Positions 44,267 to 53,994 of a DNA stretch of 64,000 nt are shown piece after piece. The number at the start of each line of letters is the position of its first letter. The first letter of the stretch is position 1. A program made the position numbers and the translations under genes. This DNA is from Pseudohoeflea sp964511625. GTDB lineage: Bacteria > Pseudomonadota > Alphaproteobacteria > Rhizobiales > Rhizobiaceae. The notes below the pieces were generated by a model. The model was not told where the DNA came from. It made no database searches and was given only the letters and a program-made list of their open reading frames with translations. The DNA is taken from positions 83,784-147,783 of the forward strand of contig CAZEJG010000007.1 in the NCBI GenBank assembly GCA_964511625.1, read 5' to 3'.

Positions 44267-46207
44267 TCAGTGAAGCCGGCGGCTCGGATAGTTGGTGAGC
44301 GATTTCGCCTCGTTCGTGTCTATGCGGGGCAGTCGACCGTTCTCCAGTTCGATGAAGCTCGGGACCATCGTCTTGAGAGTGCCGACGACCGTCTGGGCGT
44401 CTTCCTGCCGGCAGGCTTCCCGCAATGTTGCGAACCAGTCCCGAACGGTCTCCGAATCCACGGTCCTCGTGCGGGCGACGAAATAGCCCTTTCGGCGCTG
44501 GATGACGTCGTCTTCGGTCTGGTTGACGAGTTCCTCCGTCAGTTTCTCGCCGGGACGAAGCCCCGTGAAGGTAATCGCGATATCGCGGTCCGGAACGTAT
44601 CCGGCCAGCTGTATGACGCGCCGCGCGAGATCGATGATCTTGACCGGATTGCCCATTTCGAGAACCAGCACCGCGCCTCGCTCACTGCGGCCGTCAAGCC
44701 CGTGAGAGACCGCCTCGAGTATGAGGTGGACGGCCTCCTGCACGGTCATGAAGTAGCGCTCCACGTCCGGATCCGTCACCGTCACCGGTCCGCCACGGGC
44801 GATCTGTTCCTGAAACAGCGGGACCACGGAGCCGGCGGACCCCAGCACGTTGCCGAACCGAACGATGCGAAAGCGGGTAGGGGAGCCTGCGAGTTCGAGC
44901 GACTGGCAATAAAGTTCGGCTGCCCGCTTTGTCGCCCCCATGATGCTCGACGGATTGACGGCCTTGTCCGTCGAGATGAGCAAGAAGGCCTTCACCTTGG
45001 CGCGGGCGGCTGCATCGGCCACGATGGCGGACCCGAGCGCATTGGTCTTGGCAGCCTCGATCGGATTGCTTTCGGCGATCGGGACATGCTTGATCGCGGC
45101 GGCGTGGAAAACCACCTCGGGCAGCTCGCGTTGCATGATTGTGTTGACGCGGCCCTTGTCGCGGATGTCGCAAAGCAGCTGTGAAAGCGGGATTTCCGGA
45201 TGGGACAGCCTCAATGCGCGACCGATGTCGTAGAGATTCTGTTCGCTGAAATCGACGAGCACGATTCGCGCAGGGGCAAAATCGGCAATCTGCTTGGCGA
45301 GCTCGGATCCGATGGATCCGCCGGCACCTGTGATCAAGACTGTCTTGCCGGCCAGAAAAGCCCTGACCGTGCCGGGATTGGACGGAACCTGCGGGCGACC
45401 GAGAACGTCGTCGAGGTGGACCGCCGACGGCGCTATCGGTCTGTCGCGAGCGGGGTCGAGCAGGGCCGGCAGGCGCTTGATCGCAAGTCCGGCCTTGTTG
45501 CAGTATTCGAGCAGCTCCGCCATTTCCGCGCCTGAGACACTCGGGTCCGTGACGATGAGTTCGTCGATCGTGAGGCCGCGTCTTTGCCTCTCTTCCACGA
45601 TTGCGGGCAGGTTCTCGGGTTTTCCCAGAACCGAGACGCCCTGAAGCAAGCGCTTGTCGCTCGTTATCGCCGGATCGATGATGCCGACAACGCGCCGGTC
45701 AAGTACCCGGGCGCGGCGCACCGCGCGGATATAGCTTTCGGTCGTATCGGAGAAAGGAAAGAGCAATGCCGCCGTTGTCGAAGTCTGGGACAGCAAATGC
45801 GGAATGAGAACCGCTTCCTTGATCACGCGATAGGCGATCCGGCCGCTGCCCAGACCGATCATGACAAAAAGCCAGGTCAGGAACATCGCGAAACCTGAAA
45901 CCGTATTCGCGCTGCCGATCAGAATGCTGCCGATGGCATAAAGGACCACCATCAGGCTTGCCGCCTTGATGATGGCGATCATGTCCGGAATCGACGCGTA
46001 CTGCCACACGCCACGATTGAGGCGCATCGCAAGGATGCTTGTCAGCCCGGCCAGGACGAAGGCGAGTACGTGTATCTCTGCGTTCGCGACGGAAAGAGTC
46101 CAGCTGGGCGTGAAAACGATGAGATGCGCAAAAATGAAGGCGAAAAAACACACGCACAGATCGAATAACAGCGCTATCAGGCGCAAGATCCTTGATTTCG
46201 ATATCAT
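44267..46207 (-). CDS. Membrane nucleotide-sugar 4,6-dehydratase (CapD/WbpM family), copy 1
   Basis: A 646-residue protein with four N-terminal membrane helices, a CoA-binding-like Rossmann domain (about 140-270) and a short-chain dehydrogenase domain with TGAGGSIGSELAK near residue 293 and the catalytic STDKAVNPSSIMGATKR. This family makes UDP-4-keto-6-deoxy sugars for surface polysaccharides; the likely substrate is UDP-GlcNAc. A paralogue lies at 56.4-58.4 kb. It is divergent from rfbA, with a 365-bp gap. Confidence 0.93.
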   Translation of the reverse strand: MISKSRILRLIALLFDLCVCFFAFIFAHLIVFTPSWTLSVANAEIHVLAFVLAGLTSILAMRLNRGVWQYASIPDMIAIIKAASLMVVLYAIGSILIGSANTVSGFAMFLTWLFVMIGLGSGRIAYRVIKEAVLIPHLLSQTSTTAALLFPFSDTTESYIRAVRRARVLDRRVVGIIDPAITSDKRLLQGVSVLGKPENLPAIVEERQRRGLTIDELIVTDPSVSGAEMAELLEYCNKAGLAIKRLPALLDPARDRPIAPSAVHLDDVLGRPQVPSNPGTVRAFLAGKTVLITGAGGSIGSELAKQIADFAPARIVLVDFSEQNLYDIGRALRLSHPEIPLSQLLCDIRDKGRVNTIMQRELPEVVFHAAAIKHVPIAESNPIEAAKTNALGSAIVADAAARAKVKAFLLISTDKAVNPSSIMGATKRAAELYCQSLELAGSPTRFRIVRFGNVLGSAGSVVPLFQEQIARGGPVTVTDPDVERYFMTVQEAVHLILEAVSHGLDGRSERGAVLVLEMGNPVKIIDLARRVIQLAGYVPDRDIAITFTGLRPGEKLTEELVNQTEDDVIQRRKGYFVARTRTVDSETVRDWFATLREACRQEDAQTVVGTLKTMVPSFIELENGRLPRIDTNEAKSLTNYPSRRLH

Positions 46208-46572
46208 TTCTGCTTCGTCTGCCCCCGCCCGTGTGTCGGGCCGATATTAGTCGAACTTCATATATCTTAAGTTGTCTCTTCGGGAAACCCGAAATCAGCC
46301 TGTCAGCGTCACGTGTCATGACTCGCTGTAAGGAAGTCATTGCTACGCTATAGGGAAAGGAAGCAGGTTGACACAATCTCCAACTGAATTGTTTTGCGCT
46401 GCGGCGGGGTGGCGTTCATGGCCGGACCCGGCTCGCCCACTCAGCCTCTGCGCAGCTTGCATTCTCAGGTGCGTGTAGTATGGCGGGAACAGCTTTCACG
46501 GCGTGGAGAAGTTGGTCTGCATACTCCGCGCAGGCCGCGTCTCGCGCGGATGTCTGACAGGAGCCGGTTGCC
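46208..46572. other. Divergent intergenic region between the dehydratase and rfbA
   Basis: A 365-bp stretch, less GC-rich than its neighbours, with no coding potential. It holds a small hairpin TTCGGG/CCCGAA (46279-46293), a perfect TTGACA (46368-46373) without a good -10 box, and AGGAG (46559-46563) as the rfbA ribosome site. It probably carries promoters in both directions. Confidence 0.5.
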
Positions 46573-47448
46573 ATGAAGGGCATCATACTGGCGGGAGGAA
46601 CGGGAACCCGCCTTTATCCCATGACAATCGCGGTGTCGAAGCAGATGCTTCCGATTTACGACAAGCCGATGATCTACTACCCGCTGAGCGTGCTCATGCT
46701 CGCCGGCATCCGGGAAATTCTTATCATCTCGACACCGCGCGACCTCCCGTTCTTTCGCGAACTTCTCGGCGATGGCGCCAACTTCGGACTGGAGCTCAGC
46801 TATGCGGTCCAGCCGAGCCCGGACGGATTGGCCCAGGCCTTCCTGATCGGCCGCGAATTCATCGGCAGCGATGCCTGCGCGCTGATCCTTGGTGACAACA
46901 TCTTCTTCGGTGCCGGGCTTTCGACCAAGTGCCGAAAGGCCGCGGCCAAGACAGGCGGCGCGACGGTCTTCGCCTATTATGTGAACGATCCCCAGCGCTA
47001 CGGCGTGGTGGAGTTCGACGCGAGGACTTCGACCGCGCTCGGGATAGAGGAGAAGCCGGCGGAACCGAAATCCAACTGGGCGGTCACCGGGCTCTACTTC
47101 TATGACAACGACGTGATCGACATCGCCGCCGACATCAAACCGTCGAAACGCGGCGAACTGGAGATCACGGACGTCAACCGCGCCTATCTCGAGCGCGGGG
47201 ATCTCACGGTCTCACGCATGGGTCGCGGCTATGCCTGGCTCGACACCGGCACGCCCGATTCCATGCACGAGGCGTCCGCCTTCGTCCGCACGATCGAGCA
47301 CCGGCAGGGCTTCAAGATCGCCTGTCCCGAGGAGATCGGGTTCGATAACGGTTGGCTCACGCAAGACCAGTTGCTCCGGCGCGCCGACGCGCTCGGCAAG
47401 ACCGATTACGCTGCCTATCTGCGCCGTTGCGCCGGCGGCGACACGTGA
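46573..47448 (+). CDS. rfbA: Glucose-1-phosphate thymidylyltransferase
   Basis: First step of dTDP-L-rhamnose synthesis: dTTP plus glucose-1-phosphate gives dTDP-glucose. The 291-residue protein opens with GIILAGGTGTRLYPMT and SKQMLPIYDKPMIYYPLSVLM, then has LGDNIFFG, the metal-binding and sugar-binding blocks, and AWLDTGTPDSMHEAS. RmlA-long form. It begins the rfbACBD operon; AGGAG lies 9 nt upstream of the start. Confidence 0.97.
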   Translation: MKGIILAGGTGTRLYPMTIAVSKQMLPIYDKPMIYYPLSVLMLAGIREILIISTPRDLPFFRELLGDGANFGLELSYAVQPSPDGLAQAFLIGREFIGSDACALILGDNIFFGAGLSTKCRKAAAKTGGATVFAYYVNDPQRYGVVEFDARTSTALGIEEKPAEPKSNWAVTGLYFYDNDVIDIAADIKPSKRGELEITDVNRAYLERGDLTVSRMGRGYAWLDTGTPDSMHEASAFVRTIEHRQGFKIACPEEIGFDNGWLTQDQLLRRADALGKTDYAAYLRRCAGGDT

Positions 47449-47461
47449 TGGGAGGGGCTTG

Positions 47462-48034
47462 ATGCCGCAATTTCGCCCGCTCGACCTGGAAGGCGTTGTC
47501 GAGATCGTCCCCGACCGGTTCGGCGACGAACGCGGCTTCTTTTCAGAGGTTTATAATGCGGGCGTGTGGAAGGCGAACGGGATCGAGGTCGATTTCGTTC
47601 AGGACAACCAGTCGCTCTCGCGCCAGGTCGGCGTGGTGCGCGCACTTCATTTTCAGTTGCCGCCGTTTGCACAGGCGAAGCTTGTCCGTGTGACGCGGGG
47701 CAGGGTGTTCGACGTCGCCGTCGATATCCGCAAGGGATCCCCCGATTTCGGGCGCTGGGTCGGCATCGAACTGTCGGCCGAAAAATGGAACCAGCTCTTC
47801 GTGCCCGCCGGCTTCGCGCACGGTTTCGTCACGCTCGAGCCGGACACCGAGCTCTGCTACAAGGTCTCGGCCTTCTACTCCAAAGATCATGACCGCTCGA
47901 TCCGCTTCGACGATCCGGCGATCGGCGTCGACTGGCCGATCGGCGCAGGCGAGGCGATCTTGTCGCCGAAGGATGCGGACGCGCCGCTTCTCGCCGATAT
48001 CGACACCGGCTTCGTCTTCGGGGAAAAGGTGTAG
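47462..48034 (+). CDS. rfbC: dTDP-4-dehydrorhamnose 3,5-epimerase
   Basis: Third step of the pathway. The 190-residue cupin-fold enzyme has DERGFFSEVYN, FVQDNQSLSRQVGVVRALHFQ (with the catalytic His), VRVTRGRVFDVAVDIRKGSP, and FVPAGFAHGFVTL with the second conserved His. It lies 13 bp after rfbA and abuts rfbB directly. Confidence 0.96.
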   Translation: MPQFRPLDLEGVVEIVPDRFGDERGFFSEVYNAGVWKANGIEVDFVQDNQSLSRQVGVVRALHFQLPPFAQAKLVRVTRGRVFDVAVDIRKGSPDFGRWVGIELSAEKWNQLFVPAGFAHGFVTLEPDTELCYKVSAFYSKDHDRSIRFDDPAIGVDWPIGAGEAILSPKDADAPLLADIDTGFVFGEKV

Positions 48035-49105
48035 ATGGGTATGCGGTTTCTCGTCACCGGCGGTGCCGGGTTCATCGGGTCGGCCGTGTGCCGGCGGCTC
48101 GTCGCCGATCCGGCCAATCGTGTCGTCAATCTCGACGCGCTCACTTATGCCGGCAATTCCGCTTCGCTGAACTCGATCGCGGATCGGCCGAACTACCGTT
48201 TCGTCGAGGCCGACATCCGCGACGAGGAGACCGTGCTCGAGCTTCTGCGGAACGAAGAGATCGACGTGCTGATGCATCTCGCCGCCGAGAGCCATGTCGA
48301 CCGCTCGATCGACGGACCGGAGGCTTTCATCGAGACCAATATCGTCGGCACCTTCCGGCTGCTCAAGGCCGCGCGCGCATATTGGGAGGAGCTCCCCGCC
48401 GAGCGCCGCGAGCGTTTCCGCTTCCATCATGTCTCAACCGACGAGGTGTTTGGCGATCTGCCCTTTGACGAGGGCCTCTTCACCGAGGCGACCCCCTACG
48501 ATCCGTCCTCGCCCTATTCGGCGTCGAAGGCGGCCTCCGACCATCTGGTGCGCGCCTGGAACCGCACCTATGGCCTGCCGGTGGTGATGACCAATTGCTC
48601 GAACAATTACGGGCCGTTTCACTTCCCCGAGAAGCTCATCCCGCTGATCATCCTGAATGCGCTCGATGAAAAGCCGCTACCGGTCTACGGCAAGGGCGAG
48701 AACATCCGCGACTGGCTGCATGTCGAGGATCATGCGGCCGCGCTCGAATGTGTCGCCCGGGAAGGGCGGATCGGAGAAAGTTACAATATAGGCGGCAGGG
48801 CCGAGCGGCGGAATATCGACGTCGTCCGCGCCGTCTGCGCCGAACTCGACAGAAAGCGTCCGCGCAGGAACGGCGCCAGCCATGCCGAACTCATCCGGAT
48901 GGTATCGGACCGTCCCGGCCATGACCGCCGCTATGCCATCGACCCGACCAGGATCGAGACCGAGCTCGGCTGGAAGGCGGTCCACACCTTCGAGACCGGT
49001 CTGGCGGCAACGGTCGACTGGTATCTCGAAAACGAATGGTGGTGGCGGCCATTGCACAACCGTCTCGGCGGCGCCCGCCTGGGAACAGGCAAGGCGACAA
49101 GCTGA
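48035..49105 (+). CDS. rfbB: dTDP-glucose 4,6-dehydratase
   Basis: Second step: converts dTDP-glucose to dTDP-4-keto-6-deoxyglucose with bound NAD+. The 356-residue short-chain dehydrogenase shows FLVTGGAGFIGSAVCR, HLAAESHVDRSIDGPEAF, STDEVFGDL, YSASKAASDHLVRAW (Tyr-Lys pair) and NCSNNYGPFHFPEKLIPL. An ATG at 48041 is an equally possible start. The stop overlaps the rfbD start by one base. Confidence 0.97.
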   Translation: MGMRFLVTGGAGFIGSAVCRRLVADPANRVVNLDALTYAGNSASLNSIADRPNYRFVEADIRDEETVLELLRNEEIDVLMHLAAESHVDRSIDGPEAFIETNIVGTFRLLKAARAYWEELPAERRERFRFHHVSTDEVFGDLPFDEGLFTEATPYDPSSPYSASKAASDHLVRAWNRTYGLPVVMTNCSNNYGPFHFPEKLIPLIILNALDEKPLPVYGKGENIRDWLHVEDHAAALECVAREGRIGESYNIGGRAERRNIDVVRAVCAELDRKRPRRNGASHAELIRMVSDRPGHDRRYAIDPTRIETELGWKAVHTFETGLAATVDWYLENEWWWRPLHNRLGGARLGTGKATS

Positions 49106-50001
49106 TGCGGATTCTGGTCACCGGACGGGATGGGCAGGTGGCGCGTTCGCTTGGCGAGCGCGCGTCGGCTTCGTCGCGCGATTTGATCTTCGCCGCCCGT
49201 CCCGCGCTCGATCTCGCCGATCCCGCGACATTGCGCGAAACCGTGGCGCGGATCGCGCCGGACGTCGTGGTTTCGGCCGCAGCCTACACGGCGGTGGACA
49301 AGGCCGAGCAAGAGGAAGCGCTTGCCATGCGCATCAACGGCGAGGCTCCGGGTCATCTGGCCGAAGCAGCACGTGAGATTGGCGCGCGGATCATCCATCT
49401 GTCGACGGATTACGTGTTCGACGGCTCGGGCGACAGAGCCTGGCGTGAGGACGATCCCGTCGGCCCTCTCGGCGTTTACGGCAAGACAAAGCTGGCCGGG
49501 GAGAACGCGGTGCGGCTTGCCGCACCCGATCACCACCTCATCCTGCGCACGGCCTGGGTCTACAGCCCCTTCGGTTCCAACTTCGTCAAGACGATGCTCG
49601 GGCTCGCCGAAACCGGTGACGTGGTCAGGGTGATCAGCGACCAGTTCGGCAATCCGACCTCGGCGTTCGATATCGCCGATGCCGTTCTTGCCGTTTGTCA
49701 CCGGTGGACAGCCGACGCATCTGCCGGTCTCGGGCAGACATTTCATTTCGCCGGAACGGGAGAGACGAACTGGAGCGGTTTTGCGCGCCATGTCTTCGAC
49801 GTCTCGGCCGATCTAGGAGGGGTAAGAGCGTCTGTCATCGAGATTCCGACCTCGGAGTATCCGACACCGGCGCGGCGGCCGGCAAACAGCCGTCTCGACA
49901 GCAGCCGTTTCTCCGGGCATTTCGGCTTTCGCGCGCCGGACTGGCGAGAGTCGGCGCGCGCGGTGGTCCGGCGTATCGTCGCAGGGGCTTACGTCGGCTG
50001 A
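49105..50001 (+). CDS. rfbD: dTDP-4-dehydrorhamnose reductase
   Basis: Final NADPH-dependent step giving dTDP-L-rhamnose. The 298-residue enzyme has RILVTGRDGQVARSL, AAAYTAVDKAEQEE, STDYVFDGSG, GPLGVYGKTKLAGE (catalytic Tyr-Lys) and RTAWVYSPFGSNFV. The TGATG overlap with rfbB indicates translational coupling. It closes the rhamnose operon; cysD follows after 134 bp. Confidence 0.96.
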   Translation: MRILVTGRDGQVARSLGERASASSRDLIFAARPALDLADPATLRETVARIAPDVVVSAAAYTAVDKAEQEEALAMRINGEAPGHLAEAAREIGARIIHLSTDYVFDGSGDRAWREDDPVGPLGVYGKTKLAGENAVRLAAPDHHLILRTAWVYSPFGSNFVKTMLGLAETGDVVRVISDQFGNPTSAFDIADAVLAVCHRWTADASAGLGQTFHFAGTGETNWSGFARHVFDVSADLGGVRASVIEIPTSEYPTPARRPANSRLDSSRFSGHFGFRAPDWRESARAVVRRIVAGAYVG

Positions 50002-50135
50002 TCGGCTTGTCGCCGGGAGAGAGGCCCGGCGCCGGAATTGGTGTAGGAATGACGCGTACTTTCAATGGTCCCGATCCCGGGGCGGAAACCGGACTGGTGT
50101 AAAACCAGCGGATCGTAAGAAAAACGGACTGAACC

Positions 50136-51041
50136 ATGTCGGCAGCGATGACACATCTCCAGCGCCTCGAGGCGGAGGCCATTCACATCATTCGCGAGGT
50201 GGCGTCGGAATTCACCAATCCGGTCATGCTGTATTCGATCGGCAAGGATTCCTCGGTGATGCTGCACCTGGCGCTGAAGGCTTTCGCGCCGGCGCGTCCG
50301 CCATTTCCGTTTCTGCATATCGATACGACCTGGAAGTTCCGCGAGATGATCGCGTTCCGGGACCGCATGGCCAGCGAAAAGGGGTTCGAACTGATTGTTC
50401 ACACCAATGCCGAAGGTCTGGCAGAAGGTGTCGGTCCGTTCTCCCACGGCTCGTCGGCGCATACGCACATCATGAAGACGGTAGCGCTGCGTCAGGCGCT
50501 CGATGCAGGAGGCTACGATGCCGCATTCGGCGGCGCCCGCCGTGACGAGGAGAAATCCCGCGCCAAGGAGCGCATCTTCTCCTTCCGCTCGGAGGGGCAC
50601 AGCTGGGATCCGAAGAACCAGCGGCCGGAGATGTGGAAGACGTACAATACCCGCATTGCGAAGGGCGAGACGATCCGCGTGTTTCCGCTGTCGAACTGGA
50701 CCGAACTCGACATCTGGCAGTACATCCTGCGCGAAGGGATCGAGATCGTGCCGCTGTATTTCTCCGCGCCGCGTCCGGTCGTCGAGCGTGACGGCTTGTT
50801 GATCATGCGCGACGACGACCGGATGCAACTGAGGCCGGGCGAGACAGCCGAAGACCGGATGGTGCGCTTCCGCACGCTCGGCTGCTATCCGTTGACAGCG
50901 GCGGTGGAGAGCGAGGCGCAGACCCTTGAGGCGATCATCGCCGAAATGCTGGTGGCCCGGACATCCGAGCGCAGCGGCCGGATGATCGATCATGACGAGG
51001 CCGGCTCGATGGAGAAGAAGAAGCGGGAGGGCTATTTCTGA
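50136..51041 (+). CDS. cysD: Sulfate adenylyltransferase subunit 2
   Basis: ATP-sulfurylase small subunit, a PAPS-reductase-like adenylyltransferase that forms APS with CysN. The 301 residues include the PP-loop SIGKDSSVMLHLALKAF, LHIDTTWKFREM, FGGARRDEEKSRAKER and EPDW-region equivalents such as SNWTELDIWQYI. It opens a three-gene operon, with a one-base overlap (TGATG) with cysNC. Confidence 0.96.
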   Translation: MSAAMTHLQRLEAEAIHIIREVASEFTNPVMLYSIGKDSSVMLHLALKAFAPARPPFPFLHIDTTWKFREMIAFRDRMASEKGFELIVHTNAEGLAEGVGPFSHGSSAHTHIMKTVALRQALDAGGYDAAFGGARRDEEKSRAKERIFSFRSEGHSWDPKNQRPEMWKTYNTRIAKGETIRVFPLSNWTELDIWQYILREGIEIVPLYFSAPRPVVERDGLLIMRDDDRMQLRPGETAEDRMVRFRTLGCYPLTAAVESEAQTLEAIIAEMLVARTSERSGRMIDHDEAGSMEKKKREGYF

Positions 51042-52945
51042 TGACTGCCCCGACCGACGCGATCGCCCCTGACGAAGTCCGCCGCTACATGGCCGAGCAG
51101 GAAGACAAGACGCTGTTGCGGTTTCTCACCTGCGGCTCCGTGGACGACGGCAAGTCGACCCTGATCGGCCGGCTCCTCTACGATACGAAACTGATCTTCG
51201 AGGACCAGATCGCCGCTCTGGAGAAGGATTCCCGCCGCCACGGCACGGCCGGGGCGGACATCGATTTCGCGCTTCTCGTCGACGGTCTCGAAGCCGAGCG
51301 CGAACAGGGCATCACCATCGACGTCGCCTATCGCTTCTTCGCCACGCCGAAGCGCAAGTTCATCGTCGCCGATGCGCCGGGCCACGAGCAATACACACGC
51401 AACATGGCGACCGGCGCTTCGACAGCCGATCTTGCCATCGTGCTGGTCGACGCGCGCAAAGGTGTTCTGACGCAGACCCGCCGCCACTCCTTCATCGCTT
51501 CGCTGCTCGGTATCCGTCACGTCATTCTCGCCATCAACAAGATCGACCTCGTGGGTTACGACAAGGCGGTGTTCGACCGGATCGTCGGCGATTACATGCA
51601 GTTCGCCGGAGATCTCGGTTTCGAGACGATCCGCCCGATCCCGATATCGGCGCGGTTCGGCGACAATGTCGCCGAGCCTTCGGGAAACATGAGCTGGTAC
51701 GACGGCCCCACGGTAATCGGGCATCTCGAAGACGTCCCCGTCGGCGACGATCTCGATGCCGCCCCGCTGCGTTTTCCTGTTCAGTACGTGAACCGTCCGA
51801 ACCTCGATTTCAGGGGCTATTGCGGCACGCTCGCCTCCGGCCGTGTCCGCGTCGGCGACACGGTCGTGGAAGCCCGCTCCGGGCGGACGGACCGCATTTC
51901 GCGGATCATCCTCGGAGACGAGGATCTGTCCGAGGCGCAGGCGGGTGCCTCGGTGACGCTGACGCTCGAAGGCGAGATCGACATCTCCCGGGGCGACATG
52001 ATCGTTGCTCCCGACAATCGCCCGCAGGTGGCCGACCAGTTCGAGGCGCGGCTCGTCTGGTTTTCTGAGCAGCCTCTGCTTCCGGGGCGCCAATATCTGC
52101 TGCGCACCGAGACGTCGGCCGTTCCCGCTACGGTAAGTGCGCTCAAGTTCGCCTTCGACATCAACACATTCGCGCATCAGGCGGCCAAGTCGCTCGAGCT
52201 CAACGATGTCGGAACGGTCAATCTCTCTCTGCAGACGGCGATCCCTTTCGATCCTTATGCGGAAAACCGGACGACCGGCAGCTTCATCCTGATCGACAGG
52301 ATGACCAACGCCACGATCGCTGCCGGGATGATCACCCACCCGCTCTGGCGGGCGACGAACATTCACTGGCAGGCCCTCGACATCAATCGTGTCGCCCGCG
52401 CCGAACAGAAGCACCAGAAGCCGGCAGTCCTGTGGTTCACCGGCCTGTCGGGCTCGGGAAAATCGACGGTCGCCAACCTCCTCGAAAAGCGCCTGCACGC
52501 AGACGGCCGCCACACTTATCTGCTCGACGGCGACAATGTCCGGCACGGACTCAATCGCGATCTCGGTTTCACCGACGAGGACAGGGTGGAGAACATTCGC
52601 CGCGTCGGCGAGGTGGCGCAGCTGATGGCCGATGCTGGTCTGATCGTGCTCGTCTCCTTCATCTCGCCCTTCCGTGCCGAGCGCCGCATGGCCCGTGAAC
52701 TGGCGGCCGCCGGCGAGTTTGTCGAGATATTCGTCGACACACCGTTCGAGGAATGCGCGCGGCGAGACCCGAAGGGACTTTATGCGAAGGCGATGGCCGG
52801 GCAGATCCGGAATTTCACCGGCGTGGATTCGCCGTATGAAGCGCCTGAGAACCCGGAGTTGCGCCTCGAAACCGTCAAACATTCGCCCGAAGAGCTGGTG
52901 GAACAGATCCTCGACTGGATGAAGGCAAGCGGGTTTGTCGCATGA
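51041..52945 (+). CDS. cysNC: Bifunctional sulfate adenylyltransferase subunit 1 / adenylylsulfate kinase
   Basis: A 634-residue fusion. The N-terminal GTPase CysN has Walker A GSVDDGKST (32-40), ADAPGHEQYTRNMATGAS and the NKIDL box, and drives APS synthesis. The C-terminal APS kinase CysC has GLSGSGKST (468-476), DGDNVRHGLNRDLGF and FISPFRAERRMAR, and makes PAPS. The same fusion occurs in rhizobial NodQ. Since rhizobia reduce sulfur from APS, a dedicated PAPS supply points to sulfotransferase reactions. It overlaps cysQ by 4 nt. Confidence 0.95.
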   Translation: MTAPTDAIAPDEVRRYMAEQEDKTLLRFLTCGSVDDGKSTLIGRLLYDTKLIFEDQIAALEKDSRRHGTAGADIDFALLVDGLEAEREQGITIDVAYRFFATPKRKFIVADAPGHEQYTRNMATGASTADLAIVLVDARKGVLTQTRRHSFIASLLGIRHVILAINKIDLVGYDKAVFDRIVGDYMQFAGDLGFETIRPIPISARFGDNVAEPSGNMSWYDGPTVIGHLEDVPVGDDLDAAPLRFPVQYVNRPNLDFRGYCGTLASGRVRVGDTVVEARSGRTDRISRIILGDEDLSEAQAGASVTLTLEGEIDISRGDMIVAPDNRPQVADQFEARLVWFSEQPLLPGRQYLLRTETSAVPATVSALKFAFDINTFAHQAAKSLELNDVGTVNLSLQTAIPFDPYAENRTTGSFILIDRMTNATIAAGMITHPLWRATNIHWQALDINRVARAEQKHQKPAVLWFTGLSGSGKSTVANLLEKRLHADGRHTYLLDGDNVRHGLNRDLGFTDEDRVENIRRVGEVAQLMADAGLIVLVSFISPFRAERRMARELAAAGEFVEIFVDTPFEECARRDPKGLYAKAMAGQIRNFTGVDSPYEAPENPELRLETVKHSPEELVEQILDWMKASGFVA

Positions 52946-53835
52946 CCGATCAGGTCGGATGGAGTGAGAAAATGGCCGGGGTTAAGGACATGGCGACGCA
53001 ATCCGGACACACCTCGCAAGGGCTGGTCGACGTCTGGTCCGGTCTGGCCGTGGCTGCCGGAGAGATCATCCTCGATATCCGCGCCAGCGGAGCAGCGGTG
53101 ATGGAGAAGGACGACCATTCGCCTGTGACCGAGGCTGATCGGAAGGCCGAGGCGCTTGTTCTCGCGGGCCTCGCGGAGTGCTGCCCCGGTGTTCCCGTCG
53201 TGGCCGAGGAATCCGTTTCCGCCGGTTGCGTGCCTGCTACCGTCGGCGATCGGTTCATTCTCGTCGATCCGCTCGACGGCACACGGGAGTTCATCGCGGG
53301 GCGTCCGGATTTCACGGTCAACATCGCACTCGTCGAAAAGGGCGCTCCCGTTGCCGGCGTGGTTTACGCGCCGATGCGGCGGATCCTCTGGGCCGCGGTC
53401 GAGGGGCGAGCCTGGACCGTCGAGGTCGACGGCAACGGCGAAAGGGGGACACCCCGTGGGCTCGGGTGTCGGCCCTGGCAGATGCCGCCCTGCATCGTGG
53501 CTTCGAAGTCGCACCGGACGGCTGAGACCGAGGCCTTCATATCGCGTTTCGCAGGCGCGACGACGAGCGCCATCGGCTCCTCGCTGAAGTTCTGTCTGCT
53601 GGCTCAAGGGGAGGCGGATCTCTATCCGCGCTTCGGTCGCACCATGGAATGGGATACGGCGGCGGGCGATGCGGTTCTGCGCGCGGCGGGCGGCCTGACC
53701 GTCACCACGGATGGCAAACCGCTCCTCTACGGCAAGCGGAATCGTCCGGACGAAGCCGATTTCGCAAATCCCTTTTTCATCGCCGCCAGTCGCGAGGGAC
53801 TGACGGAGCTTCCTGGGGTCGAGCCGCCCGAATGA
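52942..53835 (+). CDS. cysQ: 3'(2'),5'-bisphosphate nucleotidase
   Basis: Hydrolyses PAP (and PAPS) to AMP, relieving inhibition of sulfotransferases and controlling PAPS levels. The 297-residue inositol-monophosphatase-fold protein has the metal-binding DPLDGTREFIAGRPDFTVN, VAEESV and EWDTAAGDAVLRAAGG. The ATG at 52942 overlaps cysNC (ATGA); an in-frame ATG at 52972 with GGAG upstream is an alternative. Confidence 0.94.
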   Translation: MTDQVGWSEKMAGVKDMATQSGHTSQGLVDVWSGLAVAAGEIILDIRASGAAVMEKDDHSPVTEADRKAEALVLAGLAECCPGVPVVAEESVSAGCVPATVGDRFILVDPLDGTREFIAGRPDFTVNIALVEKGAPVAGVVYAPMRRILWAAVEGRAWTVEVDGNGERGTPRGLGCRPWQMPPCIVASKSHRTAETEAFISRFAGATTSAIGSSLKFCLLAQGEADLYPRFGRTMEWDTAAGDAVLRAAGGLTVTTDGKPLLYGKRNRPDEADFANPFFIAASREGLTELPGVEPPE

Positions 53836-53994
53836 CGCGGATGTCCGGAAGAAGCACCCCGTCCACGAGTGCGTGGCCCCGACGGCTTTGATCGAGGACG
53901 CGCTCACCTGAATTTTTCCGCTACAATGGCTGTGCGAATCGCCGCTGCTCGGTATTGGTCGGGTCTATTGCCCGTCTATCATGTGTGAGGCCCG